Assembly: GCA_946481605.1 (NCBI GenBank)
Contig: CAMLPA010000001.1
Span: 1-41,999 of the forward strand
Reading direction: 5' to 3'
From: an uncultured Flavihumibacter sp.
GTDB lineage: Bacteria; Bacteroidota; Bacteroidia; Chitinophagales; Chitinophagaceae
DNA: 41,999 bases
Under the pieces are notes generated by a model, which made no database searches, had not been told where the DNA came from, and worked only from the letters and a program-made list of their open reading frames with translations. Both the position numbers and the translations under genes were made by a program. Shown piece after piece: positions 7,285 to 17,700 of the stretch (within the stretch, counting starts at the first letter, position 1; each line of letters begins with the position of its first letter).

Positions 7285-10200
7285 ATGATTCGTTTAACCG
7301 TAAAGTTCAGAAAGTTCATCGCGTTGTTTTTTCTGCTGCTGTTCACCACGGAAATAATGTGGCCAACCGCCGCTTATGCACTCACTTCTGGGCCATCGCA
7401 GCCGGAATCGAAAGGGTTTCAACCGGTAGGTGTAAACGACCTGGTGGATCTTTTCACCGGTGATTTCAGGTATAATATCCCTTTGATGGATGTGGGTGGC
7501 TATCCCTTGAATCTTTCCTACGCTTCAGGAGAGTCGCTGGACGATGAGTCCAGTTGGGTTGGTTTCGGCTGGAGCCTGACGCCAGGGGCCGTTAATCGTC
7601 AGTTAAGAGGTGTTCCTGATGATTATGACGGAACAGATGCTACGGATCCGGATGTAATAGAGAAGCAAATTGGAATGAAACCAGCCATTGTAAGAGGAAT
7701 AAGTATGAGCGCCAACACTAAACTGAAAGGTAAAATAATAACTGGTATCGGGGGCAAACTTGGCCTGAGCTTTAGCAGCATTACAGGCGTGAATGCTGAA
7801 GTAGGCTTCAACTCAACTTTATCTCTCAGCAAAGACGGCGCTACCTCAAATACAATGAACCTGGGCGTTACATCGAATAACCAGGACGGGGGAATGTTGA
7901 ACGGGAATGTTAACTTTTCATTGTTGGGGAAGAACAGTCAGGATAAAGAATACAACCTTGGTGGCTCTTTAGGTTTTGGGTACAATGCCACCCGTGGAGT
8001 TGAAGGTATGACGCTCGGGGCTTCTTTTTCGACTTCTGTGATGCTTAAAAAAGACCGGCTTGGCTTATCTGTCAACGAGTCAATCGGGGATTATATATCC
8101 TTTGTAGGGGAATCGCGCGTACCTGCCATTGAAGTGCCACTGAAAAGAACCGCGTATTCCTTTTCATTCAGGGCTGGAGGCTTTTTTGTGATACCGTCCT
8201 TTTCTACAGGCATTACCGGCTCTTATTCTAAACAAGAAGTAGAGAAGGATTTTTGGCGGAAAGATTTCCGTGCATTCGGCCTGATGAATGCCTACAAGGG
8301 CAAAGATGCGGAGAATGCTATCATGGATTACCATACAGAAAACAATAGGCCATACATCAGAAAAAGTCCGTACCTACCTGTTCCTGTAGTAAACAACGAC
8401 CTTTTCTCCGTGACCAATCAAATGGGGTCGGGCCAGTATAAAGTAAATACTTCCAGCAGTGGCGTATTCTTTAATACCCGGATGCAGTCTGAGGATAAAT
8501 CGCTTGGCGCTGGTGTCGAATTAAATCCGGGTAATATTATAATGACGGCTGTGGATTTTAATGTATTGAAGACAACAAGCACCTCCGGAAAATGGTCGGA
8601 TAGAAATGCCTACAAGGCTAATGGTGACTGGGCTAAAACGACTGGTACGAATACGGTACTTCCGGAAACATACTTCAAAAAGGTGGGTGAAACAAGCGCT
8701 TTGAACAATGGATATAAGACCGCATTACTTTCGAGAGACGCTGTTGCCGTATCACTTGATAAATCATGGACTGCGCGTGTGTTCGGCAGAGGAGCAACGC
8801 TAAACAATGTTGTAAATAAGTACAATCAAACTTCAGGAGGAACACTGACCAAATCTTATAAAGATAAATTGGGTGAAGTGTTTGGTTACCTTACAGCCGC
8901 AGAAGCAGCTAAGTATGGACTGGAAAAAAACATTCCCAGTTACCCAAGCGGAAGCATCGTGTTAAAAGGGTGCAACGATGGCGCAGGTGTGGTGACGCAG
9001 CATTCCCGGACCGAAGCCACGACCGGGAAAAAAAAGCACCATATCTCGGAAGTGACTGTTCTTGACAGATCAGGGACCAGGCATGTGTATGGTGTTCCTG
9101 TGTACAATGTCCGTCAGGATGAGGTTTCATTCAGTGTTCCATACAATGAAACCGCCAGGAAAAAGGGACTTATACAATATGCAAATTTGCAGGATTCAGT
9201 TCCGGTTAATTCTTCTGACACCCGGTTCAGTTCAACCGATTATCGTTTTTCCTTTAACAAGCAAAGAATGAGAGGGTATGCCAGTTCGTACCTGCTTTCG
9301 GGGATACTATCTCCTGATTATGTTGATGTAACGGGAAATGGTATTTCAGATGATGACAAGGGAACCGCGGTGAAGTTCAACTACCATAAGCTCAGCAGCA
9401 TTTATAAATGGAGAACCCCTTTTAACGACAGCAGCCTGAACCTGCCCAGGATGGCCAATTACAATGAGGGCTTTCTAACCGACAAAAAGGATGACAAGGC
9501 AAGCTATGTATATGGGGAAAAGGAGCAGTTCTACCTTCATTCCATTGAATCCAAAACCATGCTCGCCCTATTTATACTGGAGGATAGGACTGATGGGCTG
9601 GGCGTGAGCAGCTCAAATGGCGATCTGAATAGTTCCGTAAAATTGAAAAGGCTTAAAGAGATCAGGCTGTATTCAAAGGCTGATCTGTATAAGAACCAGG
9701 CGAATTTCGCGAATGCCGTTCCTATTAAGACAGTCCATTTTGAGTACGCTTACGATCTTTTCTCCGGCGTACCCAACAGCCAGACCGGTGGCAAACTGAC
9801 ACTGAAAAAAATATGGTTCACCTTCGGGAATAACAACCAGGGGAAATTACAACCTTACAAATTTGACTACAATATTCCCGCTTACCAGAAATACAAGTTC
9901 CGGCAATACGACAGGTGGGGAACTTACAAACCTGCCGATTCTGCCAACAACGCCGGTTTGACCAATGCGGAATACCCTTACGCGGTGCAGGATACTGCGA
10001 AGGCAAATCGTTGGGCAGGTTATTGGCACATAAATAAAATAACGCTTCCCTCCGGAGGAATTATTTCAATTAAATATGAATCCGACGATTATGCTTACGT
10101 GCAAAACAAACGAAGCATGGAAATGTGCTTTATTAAGGGCATGGGGGCCGTAGGTGATTCTACCAACATAGCAGAAAAGAATACCTTCTTCATTCATCTG

Positions 10201-13200
10201 CCTAAGCCGGTAAGTACCGTGGAGGAACTCAAAGAACGGTATATAGGAACCATGAATACGCTCTATTTCAAAGTCTTCACAGACCTGAATAACAAAGGGA
10301 ATTACGAGTTCATCCCGGGATACGCTAAAATTGAAAAGGTGGAGCGCTTTGATGCCAATACTGCTAAGATAACAGTGCAAAAAAATGCTACCTATAACCC
10401 GGTAAGCAAAGCGGCCTGGGACATTATGCGCAGCTCACTTCCGAAGCTGGCGTATCCGGAGTATGATAACCTTGATTCTGATGAGCCGGATTTTGTAAAA
10501 GCTATAAAATCAATGGTTGGTGCGATCGGAAGAATTTCGGACATCGTTATCAGCTTTGATACGAGGGCAAAAAAGAAAAATTATGCAAGTCGTTTCCAGG
10601 CTTCTAAATCCTGGGTAAGGTTGAGTAGCCCAAACCTCAGTAAAACCGGTGGTGGGGCGAGGGTGAAATCTGTGACAATGAGCGACCAGTGGAGTGAAAT
10701 GACGGGGGAAGCGAATACAAAAACGGCCACATATGGACAGGTTTACGAATACACGATGCCTTATACCATGAATAACGGGCAGAAGATTAATATTTCCAGT
10801 GGTGTGGCTTCTTATGAGCCATTGCTGGGAGGAGACGAAAACCCTTTTAAAGTCCCTGTTCAGTTTTCTCAGAATAAATTACTCGGCATTACCGAACATT
10901 ATAATATCGAACTCCCTCTATGCGAAGCATATTTCCCGGGACCAAGTGTTGGCTACAGCCGGGTAACGGTGAAAAATTTCGGGGCCGACAACAGCATCGG
11001 GAATACTGGTACTACTGTATCTGAGTTTTTTACCGCGAAAGATTTTCCTACGCGTGTGGAGGCAACTCCGATGCAGCAACAGCATCCTATCGCCTCGAAA
11101 ATATTAAAGTTCTTTGGACTAAGAATCACGGACCATGCAACCGTATCTCAAGGATATGTAGTAGAGAATTATAATATGCATGGTAAAACAAAGAGCGAAA
11201 GAATTGTGGATAAGGCAGGGCAGGAAATATCTGCCGTGGCTTACGAGTACAAGCTGAACGACAAACGGGCTTTGCAAAAAGAATTGAACAATGTTGTACC
11301 CGCTATTACCAGTGATGGTTTAATAGCAGAAACAGAGATCGGTGTAGATTATGAATTCTTTACTGATATGAATGAGCATCAGAACCTGAGTGTAGGTGTC
11401 CGGGGTGAACCGTCACTTGGATTTTTTATGACCCTATTCCCAAAGTTCTGGGTGAATATCGGCATGATCCGACCCAATTATGATAAAAAGATGTTCCGTT
11501 CTGCGGTAGCCATTAAGTCTATTCAGAATTTCCCGATTCTTGAAAAAGTGATCAAGACAGAGAAGGGTTCCAGAATAGAATCTGAGAACATACTTTGGGA
11601 CGCAGTAACGGGAGATGTGTTGATGACAAAAACCCAGAATGAGTTTGATGATCCCGTTTATTCGTTCACTTATCCTGCGCACTGGGCTTATCCTGGCATG
11701 GGGAATGCGTCCGATAACCAGGGAATCTATCTTACAGGGTTCACTACAAATGCGAATGGAACAATAACCAGTTCCAGTTACAATGCGGTACTTACCCCTG
11801 GCGATGAATTGGTGGAGGTGAGTGCAGCGTCGTCCACCCCGCAAAAATATTGGATTGTAAAAGGGACAGACAACTTACTGCGTGCCGTAAATGCTGATGG
11901 CGTTACAGCTTCCAGCGTAGCTTCTTCCTTGTATCGGGTACTCAGATCGGGAAGGCGGAACCTCTCAAGTACCGGAATAGGAACTATTGTATCGCTGAAT
12001 CCGTTGATGGAAAAGGGGAGATTAACTATTTCCGGGCTAAGCAGGATAATAGACGGGAAGGCTGTTGAATTTAAAGAAGAATGGGCAATGCCTGTGAGTC
12101 TGAAATGTACGACCGGCTGTCCTCCCGGGTATATATCTTCTCCTGACGGATTTTGCTATTTGAGTCGTAATACACAGTCCAGTTGCACAAATTATTCGAT
12201 ATGTCCCTCAACAAACTCAGCTTACTCAGATCTTGGAACCCGTGTGTATACCACGGAGAGTTTTGCAGTCAATGGCACCGGTTCAAACACCCTAAACGTA
12301 AACTGGACCATGCGCCTTTCGGCTTGCGGTGTATGGGTTTGCTCGGGTCCTCCAAGTCCGGGAACAAACACCTGGGTTGGATATTCCAGAAGAGTTGAAA
12401 TTCCCACATCTAAGTTATATTATGTGGGTATTGGAGGGGATAACTTTGTCCGGTTAAAAATAAATGGTCAGACACGAATTCAATTTGACAATCCAGGCCC
12501 CAATGGGGAAAGCTATTCTGCGAATTTCAGATACTGGCATGTATATCCAATTTACCTTACTAAAGGGGTTTATTATTTCGAGGCATCAGGGCGTGATGCC
12601 GGATCTCCTGCTGGTTGGGGTATGGAAGTTTACAATAATACTTATGCTGACCTGAGTTCCCCTTCTGCAAATTCGCTCCTAGACATCTTATTTTCAACCG
12701 CATGGTTGAGGGGAGGAGGAAGTGCAACAAATGTTACGGCGCCGCACACAGGGACTGGCTGCTCTACTTGTGCGACCGGACAAACGTACAATCGCGAAGA
12801 TTTGTATTGTTATACAGGCTTCACTGTTAAAGATCCAAATGTTGACGTGTTCAATCCATACACATCGGGTATTCTCGGCAACTGGCGCCCTGTGAAAGAG
12901 CATGTATTTGACATCGGTCGGGTAAATCTTAAAGGAAATGCCGGTATTCATGGCGCCACCAATATTCGTGAGGCCGGTTATTATTACGACTTTAATCCTT
13001 TCTGGATTTCAGGTACTACAAATTGGAATCCGAATACTTCCGCCAGCTTATTCCAGAATTGGAGATGGAGCAGCGAAGTGACGGGGTATAACATGAAGGG
13101 GATGGAAACGGAAAACAAAGACGCGTTGAACCGGTTTAGTGCCGCACAAATGGGCTACCTGCAATCGATACCCGTGGCAGTAGCATCGAATGCACCGTTG

Positions 13201-13917
13201 AGGAATATCGCTTACGATGGCTTCGAAGACTATGACTTTAACCTGCAATGTGGAACCGACACCTGTAACCAGTACAAAGGGCATTTTAGTTTTTCATCAT
13301 TGCTTAACGGATCATTTTATGTAACCAATGCGGAAGCCCATTCGGGCAATGGTAGTCTTCGGTTGAATGGCAGCCTGACCATGACCCGTTCAATTTACGA
13401 TGGTGTAAGTGCGCTTTACACCCGAGACGGCGGGCATCAGTACCGGTTAAACGCGAACTATCCGATGCTCGGTTTTAATCCCAGCCCAAGCGGTAAATAC
13501 ATCCTTAGTTTCTGGGTAAAAGATGTAACACCAACATCAGCAACTCCAGGCATTACTATGCTGGTAAACGGATTGAATATGAACCTGAATACGAAGAAGG
13601 TGCCTGTAGTAGAAGGCTGGAAAAGGGTAGAGGTGGAATTTACACAGTCTTCAACGTCAACCTTTACCTTGAATCTGAATACCAATGGCAACACAATGTA
13701 TGTGGACGATATCAGGATTCATCCCTATGACGCTCAACTGAAATCTTTTGCGTACGATGCAACATCCCTCCGCCTCATGGCTGAGCACGATGAGAATAAC
13801 TTCTCTACGTTTTATGAATACGACGATGAAGGTATTCTTATCCGGGTGAAAAAAGAAACGGAGCGGGGCATCATGACCATTAAGGAATCAAGAACCGGTG
13901 TTAGAAAAAATCAATAG
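7285..13917 (+). CDS. Giant SpvB/TcB-like exported shell protein with PA14-like and CBM-like domains
   Basis: This 2210-aa protein has a signal peptide over about residues 1-33 (cleavage near AAYA). Just after it, at about residues 50-100, comes a block common at the start of Bacteroidota RHS-linked giants: LVDLFTGDFRYNIPLMDVGG, then WVGFGWSLTPGAVNR, which resembles SpvB/TcB N-termini. Most of the chain is long beta-strand sequence as in RHS/TcB shells. About residue 1607 a cysteine-rich linker (TTGCPPGYISSPDGFC) leads to a PA14-like lectin domain (about 1650-1810), then a second Cys-rich linker (GCSTCATGQ). Residues about 1975-2150 look like a CBM4/9-type jelly roll (HSGNGSLRLNG, ILSFWVKD, MYVDDIRIHP). 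One YD repeat (TFYEYDDEG) is near the C-terminus. There is no toxin tip and no T9SS tail. I infer a partner to the 2944-aa RHS protein, as TcB is to TcC. Confidence 0.7.
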   Translation: MIRLTVKFRKFIALFFLLLFTTEIMWPTAAYALTSGPSQPESKGFQPVGVNDLVDLFTGDFRYNIPLMDVGGYPLNLSYASGESLDDESSWVGFGWSLTPGAVNRQLRGVPDDYDGTDATDPDVIEKQIGMKPAIVRGISMSANTKLKGKIITGIGGKLGLSFSSITGVNAEVGFNSTLSLSKDGATSNTMNLGVTSNNQDGGMLNGNVNFSLLGKNSQDKEYNLGGSLGFGYNATRGVEGMTLGASFSTSVMLKKDRLGLSVNESIGDYISFVGESRVPAIEVPLKRTAYSFSFRAGGFFVIPSFSTGITGSYSKQEVEKDFWRKDFRAFGLMNAYKGKDAENAIMDYHTENNRPYIRKSPYLPVPVVNNDLFSVTNQMGSGQYKVNTSSSGVFFNTRMQSEDKSLGAGVELNPGNIIMTAVDFNVLKTTSTSGKWSDRNAYKANGDWAKTTGTNTVLPETYFKKVGETSALNNGYKTALLSRDAVAVSLDKSWTARVFGRGATLNNVVNKYNQTSGGTLTKSYKDKLGEVFGYLTAAEAAKYGLEKNIPSYPSGSIVLKGCNDGAGVVTQHSRTEATTGKKKHHISEVTVLDRSGTRHVYGVPVYNVRQDEVSFSVPYNETARKKGLIQYANLQDSVPVNSSDTRFSSTDYRFSFNKQRMRGYASSYLLSGILSPDYVDVTGNGISDDDKGTAVKFNYHKLSSIYKWRTPFNDSSLNLPRMANYNEGFLTDKKDDKASYVYGEKEQFYLHSIESKTMLALFILEDRTDGLGVSSSNGDLNSSVKLKRLKEIRLYSKADLYKNQANFANAVPIKTVHFEYAYDLFSGVPNSQTGGKLTLKKIWFTFGNNNQGKLQPYKFDYNIPAYQKYKFRQYDRWGTYKPADSANNAGLTNAEYPYAVQDTAKANRWAGYWHINKITLPSGGIISIKYESDDYAYVQNKRSMEMCFIKGMGAVGDSTNIAEKNTFFIHLPKPVSTVEELKERYIGTMNTLYFKVFTDLNNKGNYEFIPGYAKIEKVERFDANTAKITVQKNATYNPVSKAAWDIMRSSLPKLAYPEYDNLDSDEPDFVKAIKSMVGAIGRISDIVISFDTRAKKKNYASRFQASKSWVRLSSPNLSKTGGGARVKSVTMSDQWSEMTGEANTKTATYGQVYEYTMPYTMNNGQKINISSGVASYEPLLGGDENPFKVPVQFSQNKLLGITEHYNIELPLCEAYFPGPSVGYSRVTVKNFGADNSIGNTGTTVSEFFTAKDFPTRVEATPMQQQHPIASKILKFFGLRITDHATVSQGYVVENYNMHGKTKSERIVDKAGQEISAVAYEYKLNDKRALQKELNNVVPAITSDGLIAETEIGVDYEFFTDMNEHQNLSVGVRGEPSLGFFMTLFPKFWVNIGMIRPNYDKKMFRSAVAIKSIQNFPILEKVIKTEKGSRIESENILWDAVTGDVLMTKTQNEFDDPVYSFTYPAHWAYPGMGNASDNQGIYLTGFTTNANGTITSSSYNAVLTPGDELVEVSAASSTPQKYWIVKGTDNLLRAVNADGVTASSVASSLYRVLRSGRRNLSSTGIGTIVSLNPLMEKGRLTISGLSRIIDGKAVEFKEEWAMPVSLKCTTGCPPGYISSPDGFCYLSRNTQSSCTNYSICPSTNSAYSDLGTRVYTTESFAVNGTGSNTLNVNWTMRLSACGVWVCSGPPSPGTNTWVGYSRRVEIPTSKLYYVGIGGDNFVRLKINGQTRIQFDNPGPNGESYSANFRYWHVYPIYLTKGVYYFEASGRDAGSPAGWGMEVYNNTYADLSSPSANSLLDILFSTAWLRGGGSATNVTAPHTGTGCSTCATGQTYNREDLYCYTGFTVKDPNVDVFNPYTSGILGNWRPVKEHVFDIGRVNLKGNAGIHGATNIREAGYYYDFNPFWISGTTNWNPNTSASLFQNWRWSSEVTGYNMKGMETENKDALNRFSAAQMGYLQSIPVAVASNAPLRNIAYDGFEDYDFNLQCGTDTCNQYKGHFSFSSLLNGSFYVTNAEAHSGNGSLRLNGSLTMTRSIYDGVSALYTRDGGHQYRLNANYPMLGFNPSPSGKYILSFWVKDVTPTSATPGITMLVNGLNMNLNTKKVPVVEGWKRVEVEFTQSSTSTFTLNLNTNGNTMYVDDIRIHPYDAQLKSFAYDATSLRLMAEHDENNFSTFYEYDDEGILIRVKKETERGIMTIKESRTGVRKNQ

Positions 13918-13918
13918 C

Positions 13919-14764
13919 ATGAAAACACGTAAACCAGTAAAAACGATTTGGATCTTATTGTCATTGCTTGCGGCAACACTTTCTTATGCCGGGTTTAAAG
14001 GAGCAGACAGGTTTGGCAAAGTTAATAATGATCCGCCCCCTGCTGAAGCTGAACTTTTTGAAGTGCAATTCGATAAAGAACTGGACATTCTGCAAAAGAT
14101 TACCGACCGGTACAATGCGCATCTCTATATCCGCGGTACCATTACCTATCAGGAAAAGAAGGAAGGCGGACAGCCTGTTGTGGAAAAAGTTGATTTCTTT
14201 TCCCATTCATCTGAACTGGTGAATGTGCATTTTATGGATTCTATGCTCCGGATCCAGGAAGGCGCTCGTTTGCTGACCATTGATCATAAGGATCAATCTG
14301 TGGTAATGATGGAACTGGCTGCGCCTGAAGAAATGAATGCGGAAGGGCTTTTACCGATAGCCGAACTCTCGAAATACGTGAAAAATATAACTGTTAAAAC
14401 GAACGGCGCTTTGCATACACTGGAGATAGAACTCAATGAAAACGCACCGGGTAGTTTTCCGCGCTGCAAGCTGGTATATGAGCCAGGAAGCTACCGGTTG
14501 AAAAAGATGACCTGTTATGGCTATGATGTTGAAATGGCTGAAGGGGAAAGCAACACGGCATCTGAAGTGGTGGTGGTAGATTCATTAGAAGGAGAAATTG
14601 AAACCGGGTATTACGCCAGTGCCACTCCTGTTACAGTGGAAGTGGAATACCTGGAGGAGCGAAGCACGGCTCCGGAAACATGGCGGATCGAAAATTTTGT
14701 GCGGAAAACTGAGCGGGGCTATGAGCCTATCGGAAAAATAAAAACTTATTCCATCTACCAATAA
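13919..14764 (+). CDS. Exported protein between the two giant genes, function unknown
   Basis: This 281-aa protein starts at the ATG one base after the stop of the 2210-aa gene. A longer in-frame start at 13898 would overlap that gene and put six extra residues ahead of the signal. The N-terminus is a basic signal peptide (MKTRKPVKTIWILLSLLAATLSYAG). The rest alternates beta strands and charged loops; strands such as YRLKKMTCYGYDVEM recall the half-barrel of LolA-like lipid-binding proteins, a weak impression only. Its position between the giants suggests a periplasmic chaperone or assembly factor for one of them. Confidence 0.6.
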   Translation: MKTRKPVKTIWILLSLLAATLSYAGFKGADRFGKVNNDPPPAEAELFEVQFDKELDILQKITDRYNAHLYIRGTITYQEKKEGGQPVVEKVDFFSHSSELVNVHFMDSMLRIQEGARLLTIDHKDQSVVMMELAAPEEMNAEGLLPIAELSKYVKNITVKTNGALHTLEIELNENAPGSFPRCKLVYEPGSYRLKKMTCYGYDVEMAEGESNTASEVVVVDSLEGEIETGYYASATPVTVEVEYLEERSTAPETWRIENFVRKTERGYEPIGKIKTYSIYQ

Positions 14765-14773
14765 CCTGATCTT

Positions 14774-17700
14774 ATGGGAAGATATGTTGCTGGCATCGGA
14801 AAGTCATGGCTGCGTATAATGAGTTGCTGCCTTTTAGGTGTATTGTTTTGTGTTGAGGTATGGGCAGCAGAGGAGCCTTATGCAGGGTCTATCAGTGGTA
14901 GCGCTGTTACTGCGGGCGCAAGCTTTCACGTAACCGATGAGAAATTCGTGAATATCTCCGCCTGGAATACGATTGATGGTACTGCTTCCCGTGCCCCGGA
15001 AAATATTCTTGAGTTGAAGTTCGATTATTTTAACAATGTATTCTTCTTCAATCAGAAATTTACAATCAACGTCACCGTAAATATAAAGTGTTACAATAAT
15101 CCTTATGATACGTCCGCCATTTCCCAGGAGTACAACAATGTATTATTGACCATACGGCACGACAGCACAACCGGCCTGGCCTACAAGGGGCTTCATTCTT
15201 ATAAGTTCAACGGCGCCTACAAGTATAAGGTGACCGTTTTAAGTATCACAAGCCCGGAATTGGGCTCCAGTATTCCGAACATCCTTAAACTGGAGGGCCG
15301 CACTTTAATTAAAAGGAAATACAATTTTAACGCCACCACCAATAACCCGGTACAAATTACAGAGCAGGCAAGAAGAATTTATCTTTCCTGGATACCAGCG
15401 CATTACCCCGGCGCAGAACTTTTTGACCTGGAATACACCATTATTGATGACAGCAGCGCATTTGGAAAGCAGATTCAATCCACTATCAGCGCCTCAAATC
15501 TGTTTACGACAAACTTTTTAGCCAGCCTGTTTAAGAACAACAGCACGCGGATTACTACTCCCAATGATAGTGTGCTGATCAACCCCGTCTACCGGGGTGG
15601 GTTCCTTGTGTTCAGGATACGCGGCGTCCAATTTAAAAATGAATACCTGCCGAGTATTACAGATGCTGAAAAATACCTTCGCACCACCGGCAACTGGAAT
15701 TATAGCGCCACGAAAGTAGGGAACCCCTCCTACGCGTATAATATCGTTGACCTTTCCTGGCATGAAGATTCCCTGAACTGGCAGTATTCCGTTTCTTTCG
15801 CGGAAGAGGGGAAGAAAAAAGAAATGGTGGGCTACTTTGACGGATTATTCAAGAACCGGCAGAACGTCACCATCAACAATGCGACACTGAATGCGGTAGT
15901 GCAGGAAACGTTTTACGATGCACAGGGAAGACCGGCGGTCAACGTGTTGCCTGCGCCTACCAACGATGGTACACTGCACTACTTTGACGCGTTCAACAGA
16001 AGCAACCTGAACAAACCATACAATTACGCTGACATATCGGCTGGAGTCAATTGTAATGATACCGCTGCGCTTGTCTCAGATTCGTCTGGTGCCGGGAGGT
16101 ATTATTCTGAAAAAAATGATGTAAATGATTATTTCTTTAAGAAATATATTCCGAAAGCTGAAGGATATCCTTACTCTTTTACCTCTTACACGCAAGACAA
16201 TACCGGAAGAATAAAAGCCCAGGGTGGGGTGGGAAAGGTATTTCAGCCAGGTCAGGGGCATGACACTAAATATTTTTACGGCAAGCCTACGCAGGACGAA
16301 CTTGACCGGCTGTTTGGTGTGGAGGCGGGGAACGCAATCCACTACCTGAAAAATATGGTGGTAGATCCCAATGGCCAGATCAGCGTTAGTTATGTTAATG
16401 CGAGCGGGAAGACGGTGGCTACAGCGTTAGCGGGTGTTACCCCTCCCGGCCTGGAAAAACTGCCATCCCACGACAATGTGGGTACTCCGGTTAAGAAAGG
16501 TATGTTAACCAGCCAGGACTTTGCGGATGAACTCAGTACGGGGCTTAAAATTGGCGTAAGTTCATTTCTGGCACCAATAAGTGGGGAGTATAAATTTTTC
16601 TACGACCTCACACCACTGAGAATGGATGTGTTGTATGGCTCAGCCCTTCAATATAAAATTTGTAATACATGCTATTATGACCTCGAAATATTAATTAAGG
16701 ACAATTGCGGTACAGTAAAATCCTCGGTGTTAAAGCCAGTATTAGCAGGGACATTGTTTCAAACCAGTTGCAGCTACACCGCACCGGTTATCTCAGATAG
16801 TTTCGCCTTCAACATCGCCGCGCACGAGATCGGAGATTACAGCATATCCTACAACATCAAAGTGAGCGAAACCGCCTTGAAATTCTACGACAGTGTACAC
16901 CTGGCGCAGAATACGGATATCAGGGCGTTTAACAGCTTCCTGACCGAAAGGCTGGGACAGGCAAGTTTTATCGACTGCTTTTCCGATTGTAAAACCTGCA
17001 AGGAAACACTGGGTACACAAACAGAATTTATCAATAACAGAATCAAGCCGTTGTTTTATCAGGCTGATTCCTTAAACTTCGCCCCGTTTCAAAGCTGGGC
17101 GGAAGCGCTTTATACAACATTATACAACAACTGTCAGTCGATTCAGTCGGGTTGCCAGGAATTTTCCAGTCCCTGTGATGAAGAGAAGTTGTTGCTCCTT
17201 GAGGACCTGATGCCCGGTGGCCAGTACGCCTTGTACGACGAGAACTTTGAATTACTAGAGACTTCTTCACTAAACGTTTTACACGGCTTATATAGGTTGG
17301 GGCGAACTTTTACAAATGAAGATGGTACACCCGGAACAATTTTTAAGGATGGTGTAAACTATCCGGCGGGCAGCATTTTTATAACAATCCGTGAATTCAT
17401 TGAAAACTTTAAACCAGCCTGGGCAGAAGCGTTTTTACCACTGCATCCAGAGTATTGCTTTTACCAGTGGTGCCTTACCAATTCAACTTCTAAGGCTTTC
17501 GATAACATGATTCTTGAACTGGATAATGATTCTACTGCCACAGCACAAGGATATTTTGGATCGGTTACATCGTTGCTTTCAAGTGATCCGTTTTTTGCTT
17601 CAGGGGGTTATGGATCGGGTATGTATACTGATATGTACGACAGCTTGTACAATTATTCCAACACGGTGTATGGTTATCCATCGTCCGCGCCGGTAAAGAA

